64,000 nucleotides of DNA from Halomonas sp. YLGW01 (GTDB lineage: Bacteria > Pseudomonadota > Gammaproteobacteria > Pseudomonadales > Halomonadaceae), in contig NZ_CP062005.1 in NCBI RefSeq assembly GCF_014840935.1, positions 2,108,001 to 2,172,000 on the forward strand, in the 5' to 3' direction. Shown here piece after piece: positions 10,191 through 19,758 of this stretch (position 1 is the first letter of the stretch; every line of letters starts with the position of its first letter). The notes under the pieces are model-generated. The model made no database searches, was not told where the DNA came from, and saw only the letters and a program-made list of their open reading frames with translations. The translations under genes and the position numbers were made by a program.

Positions 10191-13100
10191 ATGATTGCAC
10201 AACTGGACACCCTCGCCCGGCTCGACGCCGACTACCTGCGCTTCCTCGAGGCCCTGCGGGCCGAAGGGTTCGACGGCGAGATCGCGCCTGACTATGCCAA
10301 CCGCACCGTGCTGGCCACCGACAATTCCATCTATCAGCGCCTGCCCCAGGCGGTGCTGTATCCCCGCCACGGCGAGGATCTCGAGCGTATCGCCCGGCTC
10401 GCTGGGCAGGACGCCCACCACCGGGTGGTGCTCGCCCCCCGCGGCGGCGGTACCGGCACCAATGGCCAGTCGCTGACCGACGGCCTGGTCGTGGATGTCT
10501 CCAAGCACATGAACGCCATCCTCGATATCGACGTCGAGAATCGCCGGGTCCGCGTTCAGGCCGGGGTGGTCAAGGACCAGCTCAATGCCGCCTTGAAGCC
10601 CCATGGGCTCTTCTTCGCCCCGGAGCTGTCGACCTCCAACCGCGCGACGATCGGCGGCATGATCTCGACCGATGCCAGCGGCCAGGGCAGCTGCGAATAT
10701 GGCAAGACCCGCGATCACGTGCTCGAGCTCGACAGCGTGCTGCTGGGCGGTGAACGCCTCACCAGTCGTCCGCTGGATGCCGACGACCTGGACAGCGAAT
10801 GCGCCCGTCAGGATCGCATCGGCGAGGCTCACCGCACGGCCCGCGATATCATCGACACCCAGGCCGGACTGATCGAGGCCAAGTTCCCCAAGCTCAACCG
10901 CTGCCTGACCGGCTATGACCTGGCACACCTCTACACCGACGATCGGGAGTTCGATCTCAACAGCGTGCTGTGCGGCTCGGAGGGCTCGCTTGGACTGCTC
11001 AACGAGGCGGTGCTCAACGTCCTGCCGATTCCCAGACACTCCACCCTGGTCAATGTGCGCTATGCAAGCTTCATGGATGCCCTCCGCGATGCCAAGGCGC
11101 TGATGGCGAGTGCCGCCGCCCCCACTTCCATCGAGACGGTGGACGACAAGGTCCTCAATCTCGCCATGCAGGACTTCGTCTGGGACAGCGTGGAAGAGTT
11201 CTTCCCGGCCTCTCCCGATGCGCCATCGGGAGGCGATGCCGACGGCGACACCGCCGTGGCCGCGCAGGCCGCCACCATCCGCGGCATCAACCTGATCGAA
11301 TTCAACGCCGATGACCCGGCGACGCTGGAGGCCCGCATCGCCGACTTCACCCGCCACCTGGAAGCGGATGCCAGCGTCGAGCGGTTGGGCTACACCCTGG
11401 CCAAGGGCCGTGACCAGATCCAGCGAGTCTATGCCATGCGCAAGCGTGCGGTGGGCCTGCTCGGCAATGCCGAGGGCGAGAAGCGCCCGATTCCCTTCGT
11501 CGAGGACACCGCGGTGCCACCGGAGCACCTGGCCGACTACATCGCCGAGTTCCGCGCCGCCCTGGATGCACGCGGCCTCGCCTACGGCATGTTTGGCCAC
11601 GTCGATGCCGGCGTGCTGCACGTACGCCCGGCCATCGACATGAAGGACCCGGCCCAGGAAGCGCTGATCCGCGAAATCTCGGATGAGGTCGCCGAGCTGA
11701 CTCACAAGTATCACGGCCTCTTGTGGGGCGAGCACGGCAAGGGCGTGCGTTCGGAGTACGCCCCCAGGTTCTTCGGCGAGCTATACCCGAGCCTGCAGCG
11801 GCTGAAGGCGGCCTTCGATCCGCACAATCAGCTCAACCCGGGCAAGATCGCCACCCCGCTCTCTTCCTCCATCCCGCCCGGACCCGCGGGAAGCGCGCCC
11901 GACGACGCGGAATCCTCTACCCCACCCGGAACCGCGGAGAGCGCAACCGACGTCGCGGAGTCCTCGACCCCATCCGCAGCCGCTTCCTCAGACGGCCAAG
12001 AGGTCACGTCTGACGCCGCCAGCGGCGCGAACGAGACCACCGAACAGACCGTCAAGTGGGTCGACCCGGGCCTGCTGACCATCGATGGCGTGCCGACCCG
12101 GGGTCAGCAGGATCGCCAGATCGATGAGCGGGTCTGGCAGACCCACGGCTCAGCGGTCTACTGCAACGGCAATGGCGCCTGCTACAACTACGACCCCAAC
12201 GACGCCATGTGCCCCTCCTGGAAGGCGACCCGCGAACGGGTCCACTCGCCCAAGGGGCGCGCCAGCCTGATGCGGGAGTGGCTGCGCCTGCAGGGCCAGG
12301 CCGGCACCGACGTGATCGAGGAGTCGAGCAGGACGAAGGCCGAGGGCGCCTGGGGCTTTCTGCGAAGCTTCCCCGCCCGCGCCCGCAACACCTGGGCCAA
12401 GCGCCGCGGCCAGGAAGACTTTTCCCACGAGGTCTACGACGCCATGGCCGGCTGTCTGGCCTGCAAGTCCTGTGCGGGTCAGTGCCCGATCAAGGTCAAC
12501 GTGCCGGAATTCCGCTCCCAGTTCCTCGAGGTCTACCACAGCCGCTACCTGCGCGCCCCCCGGGACTATGTGATCGGCGGCCTGGAGTTTCTGGTGCCCT
12601 ATCTCGCCCCGGTGGCCCCGCTCTACAACGCGACCCTCGACAACCGCCTGGTGGATCGCCTGCTGTCCGGCCCCATCGGCATGGTCGACAGCCCCCGGCT
12701 CTCGCGGGCGAGCCTCAAGAAGCAGCTCAAGGCCTGGGGCGTTGCCGAGGCCACTCCGACATCGCTTGGCCTGCTCACCGAGACCCAGAAGGCCAACAGC
12801 GTGATCCTGGTGCAGGATGCCTTCACCAGCTACTTCGAATCGAAGCTGGTCATGGACGTGGTCGAGCTGCTCTCTCGCCTGGATGTGAAAGTCTTCGTCG
12901 CGCCCTTCTCGCCCAACGGCAAGCCGCTCAACGTCCAGGGTTTCCTCGGCGCCTTCGCGCGTACCGCCGACCGTCAGGCACGGCGGCTGCGCACGCTGGC
13001 CAGCTTCGGCGTGCCGCTGGTGGGCATCGACCCGGCCATGACCCTCACCTACCGCCAGGAGTATGTGAAGGCACTGGGCCCAGACGCCGTGCCCGAAGTG

Positions 13101-13505
13101 CTGATGCTTCAGGAGTGGCTGGTGTCGCTGGGCAAGCGGCTGACGCCTCGCGGGCTCAGCCTGCCCGACCCGGGCTTCAAGCTGCTCGCCCACTGTACCG
13201 AGAAGACCAACGCCCCGGGCTCCCCCAAGGCCTGGCAGCAGGTCTTCGGCGCCTTCGGCCTGGAGCTCGAGGTGCTCTCGAGCGGCTGCTGTGGCATGTC
13301 CGGCACCTACGGCCACGAGGCGCGCAACCTCGCCACCTCGAAGACCATCTATGCCCAGTCCTGGCAGCCCAAGGTGGAGGATCCCGCCAATACAGGCCGC
13401 CTGCTGGCCACCGGCTATTCCTGCCGCAGCCAGGCCAAGCGGCTCTCCGACACCGCACTGGCACACCCCCTGCAGGGCCTGCTGGAGACGCTGCGCCGCG
13501 CCTGA
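10191..13505 (+). CDS. YdiJ-like FAD-linked oxidoreductase with Fe-S/CCG domain (D-2-hydroxyacid dehydrogenase type)
   Basis: This 1104-residue protein fuses a VAO-type FAD-binding domain (RGGGTGTNGQSLTDG near residue 85), the C-terminal FAD-linked oxidase cap (GHVDAGVLHVRP near residue 470), a 4Fe-4S segment CLACKSCAGQCP near residues 755-766, and a C-terminal cysteine-rich CCG region (SSGCCGMSGTYGHE and TGYSCRSQ). E. coli YdiJ has the same order but about 1018 residues; the extra length here is largely a Ser/Pro/Ala/Glu-rich linker around residues 560-622. Family members oxidise D-2-hydroxyacids such as D-2-hydroxyglutarate or D-lactate and pass electrons on, probably to quinone. The exact substrate cannot be read from sequence. 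Confidence 0.85.
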   Translation: MIAQLDTLARLDADYLRFLEALRAEGFDGEIAPDYANRTVLATDNSIYQRLPQAVLYPRHGEDLERIARLAGQDAHHRVVLAPRGGGTGTNGQSLTDGLVVDVSKHMNAILDIDVENRRVRVQAGVVKDQLNAALKPHGLFFAPELSTSNRATIGGMISTDASGQGSCEYGKTRDHVLELDSVLLGGERLTSRPLDADDLDSECARQDRIGEAHRTARDIIDTQAGLIEAKFPKLNRCLTGYDLAHLYTDDREFDLNSVLCGSEGSLGLLNEAVLNVLPIPRHSTLVNVRYASFMDALRDAKALMASAAAPTSIETVDDKVLNLAMQDFVWDSVEEFFPASPDAPSGGDADGDTAVAAQAATIRGINLIEFNADDPATLEARIADFTRHLEADASVERLGYTLAKGRDQIQRVYAMRKRAVGLLGNAEGEKRPIPFVEDTAVPPEHLADYIAEFRAALDARGLAYGMFGHVDAGVLHVRPAIDMKDPAQEALIREISDEVAELTHKYHGLLWGEHGKGVRSEYAPRFFGELYPSLQRLKAAFDPHNQLNPGKIATPLSSSIPPGPAGSAPDDAESSTPPGTAESATDVAESSTPSAAASSDGQEVTSDAASGANETTEQTVKWVDPGLLTIDGVPTRGQQDRQIDERVWQTHGSAVYCNGNGACYNYDPNDAMCPSWKATRERVHSPKGRASLMREWLRLQGQAGTDVIEESSRTKAEGAWGFLRSFPARARNTWAKRRGQEDFSHEVYDAMAGCLACKSCAGQCPIKVNVPEFRSQFLEVYHSRYLRAPRDYVIGGLEFLVPYLAPVAPLYNATLDNRLVDRLLSGPIGMVDSPRLSRASLKKQLKAWGVAEATPTSLGLLTETQKANSVILVQDAFTSYFESKLVMDVVELLSRLDVKVFVAPFSPNGKPLNVQGFLGAFARTADRQARRLRTLASFGVPLVGIDPAMTLTYRQEYVKALGPDAVPEVLMLQEWLVSLGKRLTPRGLSLPDPGFKLLAHCTEKTNAPGSPKAWQQVFGAFGLELEVLSSGCCGMSGTYGHEARNLATSKTIYAQSWQPKVEDPANTGRLLATGYSCRSQAKRLSDTALAHPLQGLLETLRRA

Positions 13506-13829
13506 CCCGGCGGCCTGCCCGGCCGAGACGGCCGGGCAGGCTTCGGCGTCATGCCTCCGGCCGCCATCGACCGGGGGCTGCTGGCCTGACTCTTCTAGCC
13601 TGACTCTGCTCCCGACCCTTCTGATCAAGCCCCGCCGGCCTGCCAACACGAGCCACTCACCCTCATTTCCCCGTCACGACATAACGACACGCGAGCCGCG
13701 CACGGCCGCGGCAAAGCGCGTGTCGACAGCGCCGATATCATCCGGAACACACGGATACCGAATTGGGTTTGCATGTGGCCTACGGCGAAGATAGGCTTCG
13801 CGGCTTTCTGACACTCACCGGAGCATCTC
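13506..13829. other. Intergenic region with terminator before the antiporter gene
   Basis: The 324-base gap starts with a clear terminator hairpin (13513-13541). A short direct repeat GCCTGACTCT occurs twice around 13585-13610. The rest shows no convincing gene; it should carry the promoter of the antiporter, whose elements I could not fix. Confidence 0.5.
13513..13541 (+). terminator. Terminator after the YdiJ-like gene
   Basis: A 13-base-pair perfect stem (GCCTGCCCGGCCG and complement) with an AGA loop begins eight bases after the stop codon. Confidence 0.8.
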
Positions 13830-15680
13830 ATGGAGCATGCAGCCCTCCACCTGGCGGGAATCGGCCTGCTGGCCCTGATCTGTCAATGGGTCGCCTGGCA
13901 GCTGCAGTTACCGGCCATTCTCACGCTGCTGATCGCCGGTATCGCCGCGGGCCCCGTCACCGGCGTACTCGCCCCGGATGCCCTGCTCGGCGACCTGCTG
14001 TTCCCGCTGGTCTCGCTGGCCGTGGCGGTGATCCTCTTCGAGGGGGCGCTGACCCTGAGCTTTCGTGAACTGGGGGGCCATGGCCGCACGGTGCGCCGGC
14101 TGGTGACCTGGGGTGTGCTGGTGACCGGGCTGATCGGTACCGGGGCCGCCTACCTGCTGCTCGATCTGTCCTGGCAGATGGCCAGCGTGCTCGGCGCGCT
14201 GCTGGTGGTCACCGGCCCCACCGTGGTGCTGCCGCTGCTGCAGACCCTGCGCGCCAAGGAGAACCTGACCCAGATCTTGCGCTGGGAGGGCATTCTGATC
14301 GACCCGGTGGGGGCCATCGGCGCGGTACTGGTCTACGAGTTCGTGGCGCTGGGCGGCTCGGTGGATGCCGGCAACGCCGCCGCCCATACCCTGCTGCTGT
14401 TCGGCAAGACGGCGCTGATCGGCTTCGGGCTGGGCATCGCCGGCGGCTACCTGTGGGGCCTGGTGCTGCGGCATCACTGGCTGCCGCGCAAGCTGCACAG
14501 CTTCGGCACCCTGATGATGATGCTGACCCTGTACTCGATCTCCAACACCCTCTTCCACGAGTCGGGACTGCTGACCGTCACCGTGATGGGCGTGTGGCTG
14601 GCCAACATGCGCGGCGTGCCGACGCAGCCGATCATCGAGTTCAAGGAGACCCTGTCGGTCCTGCTGATCTCGGGGCTCTTCATCCTGCTGGCCGCCCGCC
14701 TGACCGTCGACCAGCTGTCGCTGCTGACCTGGCCGGCCTGGGCCTTCCTGGCGGTGCTGGTGGCAGTGGCGCGGCCGCTCACGGTCTGGCTGTGCACCCT
14801 GGGCAGCGGGCTCGACTGGCGCGAGAAGACCCTGCTGGCCTTCATCTCCCCCCGCGGCATCGTCGCCGCAGCCGTCGCCTCGCTATTCTCGCTGCGCCTG
14901 GAAAGCCTGAACATGCCCGGCGCCGAGCTGCTGGTACCGGTGACCTTCCTGGTGATCATCAGCACCGTGGTGATGCAGAGTCTGCTGGCCCGCCCGCTGG
15001 CCGGCGCCCTGAGCCTGAGCCGCCCCACGCCGCGGGGCTTCCTGATCATCGGCGCCAACCCGGTGGCCCGGGCGATCGCCGGCGCCCTGCAGGACAACGG
15101 TTTCAAGGTGCTGCTGACCGACAACAGCTGGGATGCCGTCCAGGAAGCACGTGCGGCGGGGCTACCGGTGTACTATGGCGACCCGCTTTCCGAGCATGCG
15201 GCCCAGCACCTGGAGCTGACCGGTATCGGCCACCTGCTGCCGCTGTCGCCCTATCGGGAACTCAACAACCTGGCGGCCCTGCACTTCGAGCCCCAGGTCG
15301 GCGAAGGCAAGGTCTACCGTCTGGCGGTCAAGGCCGGCAAGAAGCCACAACCTCGCCATGATCAGGCCCTGGGGCACCTGCCGGTGGCCTTTGGTGACGA
15401 TGTGACCTTCGCCCGCCTCTCGAGCCTGATCGCCCGCGGCGCCACCCTCGAGTGCATGCCGATCACCCCCACTATGAAGATCGAGGACTACCGCGCCAGG
15501 CACCGGGATCGCCTGCTGCCGCTGTTTGCCTTCACACCCGGCGGGCGGATCCGCATCGCCACCGCCCAGGAGAGTTTCGTCCCGCGCAGTGGGGAGATCA
15601 TGATCGGGCTTCCCTATGCCGAGACCGGCAGCGAGGCCATGGAGGCTCAGCGCACCGAGCGCCGGCGCCCCACCGCCTGA
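13830..15680 (+). CDS. CPA1-family Na+/H+ antiporter with C-terminal TrkA-N domain
   Basis: The 616-residue protein has about twelve membrane helices over residues 1-395, with the conserved TGPTVVLPLLQTLR segment and EGILIDPVGAIGAVLVYEF, the ion-binding helix where CPA1 members carry an acidic pair or N/I-D motif. RGFLIIGANPVARAIAGAL near residue 397 opens a Rossmann-like TrkA-N domain, which in related carriers senses nucleotides and gates transport. It probably exchanges Na+ or K+ for protons, consistent with a halophile. CACCGGAGCATCTC precedes the ATG. NhaP-like and K+/H+ antiporter annotations are both possible. Confidence 0.88.
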   Translation: MEHAALHLAGIGLLALICQWVAWQLQLPAILTLLIAGIAAGPVTGVLAPDALLGDLLFPLVSLAVAVILFEGALTLSFRELGGHGRTVRRLVTWGVLVTGLIGTGAAYLLLDLSWQMASVLGALLVVTGPTVVLPLLQTLRAKENLTQILRWEGILIDPVGAIGAVLVYEFVALGGSVDAGNAAAHTLLLFGKTALIGFGLGIAGGYLWGLVLRHHWLPRKLHSFGTLMMMLTLYSISNTLFHESGLLTVTVMGVWLANMRGVPTQPIIEFKETLSVLLISGLFILLAARLTVDQLSLLTWPAWAFLAVLVAVARPLTVWLCTLGSGLDWREKTLLAFISPRGIVAAAVASLFSLRLESLNMPGAELLVPVTFLVIISTVVMQSLLARPLAGALSLSRPTPRGFLIIGANPVARAIAGALQDNGFKVLLTDNSWDAVQEARAAGLPVYYGDPLSEHAAQHLELTGIGHLLPLSPYRELNNLAALHFEPQVGEGKVYRLAVKAGKKPQPRHDQALGHLPVAFGDDVTFARLSSLIARGATLECMPITPTMKIEDYRARHRDRLLPLFAFTPGGRIRIATAQESFVPRSGEIMIGLPYAETGSEAMEAQRTERRRPTA

Positions 15681-15713
15681 CGCGCCGGCTTACAGCACTT
15701 GCTATCCCCGCTA

Positions 15714-15751
15714 AACGCCGAGGGGCTGCCATCTGGCAGCCCCTCGGCGTT
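15714..15751. terminator. Bidirectional terminator between antiporter and ethanolamine permease
   Basis: A 17-base-pair perfect stem (AACGCCGAGGGGCTGCC and complement, 15714-15730 and 15735-15751) with loop ATCT lies between convergent genes. Confidence 0.9.
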
Positions 15752-15785
15752 GCAGTGAGACGCGTCGTAGTGAGACTACTCGCCG

Positions 15786-17213
15786 TCAGGCGTTGGCGGG
15801 TGCCACCTCGGCATCCTCCAGGCTGCTCTCGGCATCGGCCACCAGCGCAAATTCCTCATCCGCGGTCTTCGCCACCAGCGTATTCTTGCTGTAAAGGAAG
15901 TAGTAGGCCGCCCCGATCGCGAACAGCACCAGGGTGTAGTTGAAGGCCCGCGGATCGAAGGCATAGACGCCGGACAGGGCCACCAGCGACAGCACCAGGG
16001 CCACGGCCGAGGTGAAGATGCCACCGGGGGTCTTGTAGGGACGCGGCAGCTCCGGACGCTTCAGGCGTAGCAGGATATGGCTCAGCGCCATCAGCGCATA
16101 GGACAGCGTCGCGCCTACCACGGCCATGCCCAGGATCAGATCCCCCTCGCCGCTCAGCGACACCAGGAAGCCGAACACACCCGGCACCACCAGCGCCCAG
16201 GTTGGCGCCTTGCGGCGACTGGTCAGCGACAGCATCTTGGGCAGGTAGCCGGCCCGGGACAGGGCAAACACCAGACGGCTGTAGCCGTAGATGATCGAGA
16301 AGAAGGACGCGATCAGGCCGGCAAGACCCAGCACATTGACCAGCGTGGCCAGGGTCGCATAGTCCGCGGCCTTGAGGGCATCCACCAGCGGCACGCCGCT
16401 TTGGCCGATCGCCCCGGCACCGGCGGCGCCGGCCAGCAGCACCACGACCAGCAGCGCCGTCACCACCAGGAAGAGCATCGCGCCGATGATCCCCTTGGGC
16501 ACATCGCGGGCGGGGTTCTTGGCTTCCTCGGCGGCCAGCGGCACGCCTTCCACGGCCAAGAACAGCCACATGCCGAAGGGAAGCGCGGCCCACACCCCGG
16601 CCCAGCCGAAGGGCATGAAGGCATTGGCGCCGGCGGCATCGGTCGGCGCGATATCGAACAGCCGACTGGCATCGAAGACACCGATCAGGGCAAGCGCGGT
16701 GGCGATGATGGCGAACACGGCCAGGCCACTGATCACCATCATCACCTTCAGCGCCTCACCGACGCCGGCCAGGTGAATGCCGATGAAGACAGCATAGAAG
16801 AGCGCGTACACCACGGGGCCGTTGATGCCCAAGAGCTCCTCCACCGCAGCACCGATGAAGATGACGATCGCCGCGGGCGCCAGCGCATACTCGATCAGCA
16901 CGGCCAGTCCCGTCAGGTAGCCCCCCGCCGGCCCCATGGCCTGGCGGGCGAAGCTGTAGCCGCCCCCGGCGGCGGGAATCGCCGCCGACATCTCGGCGAG
17001 CGACAGCACCAGGGCGAAGTACATCAGCCCCATCAGGGCCGCGGCAATCACGAAGCCGCCCCAGCCGGCCTCGGCGATGCCGAAGTTCCAGCCGGCAAAA
17101 TCGCCGGAGATCACGTAGGAAACGCCGAGACCGGCCAGCAGGATCCAGCCCGCCGTGCCTTTCTTCAGCTGTCGTTTGGCCAGGTAATCCTGGTCGAGGG
17201 TCGGGTCGTTCAT
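15786..17213 (-). CDS. eat: Ethanolamine permease (APC superfamily)
   Basis: The 475-residue protein has about twelve membrane helices and the amino acid-polyamine-organocation signatures GWILLAGLGVSYVISGDFAGWNFG region near the N-terminus, AEMSAAIPAAGGGYSFARQAMGP region near residue 75, and FLAVEGVPLAAEEAKNPARDVP region near residue 225, all typical of ethanolamine permeases. It lies 90 bases downstream of eutC on the same strand, so substrate uptake is encoded with the ammonia-lyase. The ATG at 17213 follows GAGAGGTATTCCC; a longer frame to 17291 runs into the eutC spacer and is not needed. Confidence 0.92.
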   Translation of the reverse strand: MNDPTLDQDYLAKRQLKKGTAGWILLAGLGVSYVISGDFAGWNFGIAEAGWGGFVIAAALMGLMYFALVLSLAEMSAAIPAAGGGYSFARQAMGPAGGYLTGLAVLIEYALAPAAIVIFIGAAVEELLGINGPVVYALFYAVFIGIHLAGVGEALKVMMVISGLAVFAIIATALALIGVFDASRLFDIAPTDAAGANAFMPFGWAGVWAALPFGMWLFLAVEGVPLAAEEAKNPARDVPKGIIGAMLFLVVTALLVVVLLAGAAGAGAIGQSGVPLVDALKAADYATLATLVNVLGLAGLIASFFSIIYGYSRLVFALSRAGYLPKMLSLTSRRKAPTWALVVPGVFGFLVSLSGEGDLILGMAVVGATLSYALMALSHILLRLKRPELPRPYKTPGGIFTSAVALVLSLVALSGVYAFDPRAFNYTLVLFAIGAAYYFLYSKNTLVAKTADEEFALVADAESSLEDAEVAPANA

Positions 17214-17303
17214 GGGAATACCTCTCATCGTTGTTATTGGAGATGACACGGGTGACGCAGGAGACGCCTGACAGCACTGCCAGGTGCCCATCTGATGAAG
17301 CCG

Positions 17304-18158
17304 TCAGGAGATCAGGAAATTACGAATGCCTCCCGAGGACTCGATGACATCATCCTGCGTTCGATCCTTGAGCTTGACGCCGGACAGTCCCTTGGCCCGG
17401 GATTCACGCAACAGGTACAGAAGCCGCCGGCTCGCCTCGGCGAAAGCGAGCCCCGCCGGCCGCACGTTGGAGATGCAGTTGCGGTAGGCATCGGTGAGCC
17501 CGACCGCTGGCCCCCAGGTCATGTAGAGGCCCAGGCTATCCGGCGAGCTGAGCCCCGGGCGTTCACCGATCAACACCAGCACCACCCGCGCATTGAGCAG
17601 CTCGCCGACTTCATCGCCGATCGCCACCCGGCCCTGCTCGACCACCGAGAGCGGTGCCAGCGACCAGGGCTGGTCGTCGTCGGCAAGCGCCTGGGTCAGC
17701 GCCTCAAGAAAGGGGACGGCGTTGTGCTGCACGGCAAGCGACGACAGACCGTCGACCACCGTGATGGCCAGATCGAAGGCGGGCTGCGGGGCATGGCCTG
17801 CCTGACTCAGCCGCTGCCGGGACGCCTCATCGAGGCGACGGCCCCAGTCCGGGCGCTGCAGATAGGTCAAGCGGTCGGGCACCAGGCTGTGCAGGCGCTG
17901 GATCGGCAGACTCGCCTCGAGCCCCTCCAGGGCCTCGAGGTCCCGACACAGGGTCTCGACATCCAGGGGCAGGTGCACGGCATCCTGAGCACGGGCATGG
18001 GCCAGTTGAAACTCCAGCGAGCACGCGGTGGGCAGGCTGATGCCGGCGCGGCCGAGGCCGATGCGGGCATCGGTGAACTGGCGAAGATGATGCCAGGGGT
18101 TGTCGGTCACGCCGTGCGCGTGGGATATCGCGCCGTGATCGAGGGCTTTCGTGGTCAT
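17304..18158 (-). CDS. eutC: Ethanolamine ammonia-lyase small subunit
   Basis: The 284-residue product is the beta subunit of adenosylcobalamin-dependent ethanolamine ammonia-lyase. Recognisable stretches are DARIGLGRAGISLPT near residue 31, the cobalamin-site region VVLVLIGERPGLSSPDSLGLY, and the C-terminal GLSGVKLKDR. With EutB it splits ethanolamine into acetaldehyde and ammonia. Its ATG overlaps the eutB stop codon in an ATGA, so translation is coupled. No targeting extension for a microcompartment is evident, and no shell genes are present nearby. Confidence 0.95.
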   Translation of the reverse strand: MTTKALDHGAISHAHGVTDNPWHHLRQFTDARIGLGRAGISLPTACSLEFQLAHARAQDAVHLPLDVETLCRDLEALEGLEASLPIQRLHSLVPDRLTYLQRPDWGRRLDEASRQRLSQAGHAPQPAFDLAITVVDGLSSLAVQHNAVPFLEALTQALADDDQPWSLAPLSVVEQGRVAIGDEVGELLNARVVLVLIGERPGLSSPDSLGLYMTWGPAVGLTDAYRNCISNVRPAGLAFAEASRRLLYLLRESRAKGLSGVKLKDRTQDDVIESSGGIRNFLIS

Positions 18159-19567
18159 TGATCGGCTCCGGCGGCAGGCAGGTTGGCAAGCGACCGAGCA
18201 AAGGAATCTGGCAAGGCGGCGCTGGGGCGGTGCTTGGCCACGTCATCGAAGATCGCCATCTCGCTAAGCCAGCGCTCGAACTCCGGGGCCGGCGACAGAT
18301 CCAGCGCCCGGCGCGCATAGAGGGCGTCGTGGAAGGACGTGGTCTGGTAGTTGAGCATGATGTCGTCGGAGCCGGGGATGCCCATGATGAAGGTGCAGCC
18401 CGCCACCCCCAGCAGGGTGAGCAGGTTATCCATGTCGTTCTGGTCGGCATCGGCGTGATTGGTGTAGCAGATATCGCAGCCCATCGGCACGCCGAGCAGC
18501 TTGGCGCAGAAGTGATCCTCGAGCCCCGCCCGGATGATCTGCTTGCCGTCGAACAGGTACTCGGGGCCGATGAAGCCGACCACGGTGTTGACCAGCAGCG
18601 GCTCGAAGTGGCGCGCCACCGCATAGGCACGTACCTCACAGGTCTGCTGATCGAGGCCATGGTGGGCGTTGGCCGACAGGGCGCTGCCCTGGCCGGTCTC
18701 GAAGTACATGACGTTGTCACCTACGGTGCCGCGCTTGAGGCTCCTGGCCGCGTCCTGGGCCTCGGCGAGCACGCCGAGATCGAAGCCGAAACTCTCGTTG
18801 GTGGCCTGGGTGCCGCCGATCGACTGGAACACCAGGTCCACCGGGGCGCCCTGCTCGATGGCCTCCAGGGTGTTGGTGACGTGGGTCAGCACACAAGACT
18901 GGGTGGGAATCTGATACTTCTGAATCACCTCATCCATCAGGTTCATCAGCTTGATGCTCTGGGCGACGTTATCGGTGGCCGGATTGATGCCGATCACCGC
19001 ATCTCCGTTGCCGTAGAGCAGGCCATCGAGGATGCTGGCGGCGATGCCGGTCACATCATCGGTCGGGTGGTTGGGCTGCAAGCGGGTCGAGAGCCGCCCT
19101 GGCAGGCCGATGGTATTGCGAAAGGCCGAGGTCACCCGGCACTTGCGGGCGACCAGAATCAGATCCTGATTGCGCATCAGCTTGCTCACCGCCGCGGCCA
19201 TCTCGGGCGTGATGCCGGCCTGGACGCGCGTCAGCACCTCCGGGGTGGCCAGGTCGCTCAGCAGCCAGTTGCGAAAGTCGCCGACGGTGAGGTGGCTGAT
19301 GGGGGCAAACGCCTTGGCATCGTGGGTGTCGATGATCAGCCGCGTGATCTCATCCTCGGCATAGGGGATGAGATGATCCTCGAGGAAGGTGCGCAGCGGC
19401 AGCTCCGCCAGCGCCATCTGCGCCACCACCCGCTCCTCCGCGGAGTTGGCGATGACGCCCGCCAGCCGATCGCCGGAGCGCGCTGGGGTGGCCTTGGCCA
19501 TCAGCTCGGCCAGGCTCTTGAAGCGATAGCATTGGCTACCCAGCGTGTAATGGTAAGCCTTGGCCAT
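18155..19567 (-). CDS. eutB: Ethanolamine ammonia-lyase large subunit
   Basis: The 470-residue alpha subunit contains the substrate-binding TIM barrel. It starts MAKAYHYTLGSQCYRFKSL and shows LLYGNGDAVIGINPATDN, FQSIGGTQATNESFGFD, MYFETGQGSALSANAHHG and GCDICYTNHADADQNDMDN, all conserved in EutB. The ATG at 19567 follows CAGGGAGACGATC. It overlaps eutC by four bases. A divergent AraC-type regulator starts about 190 bases upstream. The reactivating factor EutA is not in this window, so reactivation of the B12 enzyme must come from elsewhere or another mechanism. Confidence 0.97.
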   Translation of the reverse strand: MAKAYHYTLGSQCYRFKSLAELMAKATPARSGDRLAGVIANSAEERVVAQMALAELPLRTFLEDHLIPYAEDEITRLIIDTHDAKAFAPISHLTVGDFRNWLLSDLATPEVLTRVQAGITPEMAAAVSKLMRNQDLILVARKCRVTSAFRNTIGLPGRLSTRLQPNHPTDDVTGIAASILDGLLYGNGDAVIGINPATDNVAQSIKLMNLMDEVIQKYQIPTQSCVLTHVTNTLEAIEQGAPVDLVFQSIGGTQATNESFGFDLGVLAEAQDAARSLKRGTVGDNVMYFETGQGSALSANAHHGLDQQTCEVRAYAVARHFEPLLVNTVVGFIGPEYLFDGKQIIRAGLEDHFCAKLLGVPMGCDICYTNHADADQNDMDNLLTLLGVAGCTFIMGIPGSDDIMLNYQTTSFHDALYARRALDLSPAPEFERWLSEMAIFDDVAKHRPSAALPDSFARSLANLPAAGADQ

Positions 19568-19715
19568 GATCGTCTCCCTGGATGCATCTATTCGTCGGCG
19601 GCCGGGACCGCAGACGGAACGAAACTTGCTTGCATAAAGGGTATCGAGCACGCCGATGATGGCGTTATCGTTTTCCGGCAAAACTAAATAAACCAACACC
19701 AACAAGCAGTTAGCT

Positions 19716-19741
19716 CATGGAAAGGCAGAACATGCTCCATG
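19716..19741. promoter_or_regulatory. Inverted repeat in the eutB/AraC-regulator divergent region
   Basis: CATGGA (19716-19721) is repeated inverted as TCCATG (19736-19741), with 14 bases between, in the 191-base gap between divergent eutB and the AraC-family regulator. It ends 17 bases before the regulator's ATG, so it could be an autoregulatory site or a hairpin in its leader. Arms are only six bases, so chance is possible. Confidence 0.3.
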
Positions 19742-19758
19742 GGAGGGAGTGAACGACC

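Noticed and set aside
10107-11735. 542-codon open frame on the minus strand
   Set aside because: It lies antisense to the YdiJ-like gene, whose motifs are clear; the shadow protein is rich in Gly, His and Val with no recognisable domain. This is typical of GC-rich coding DNA.
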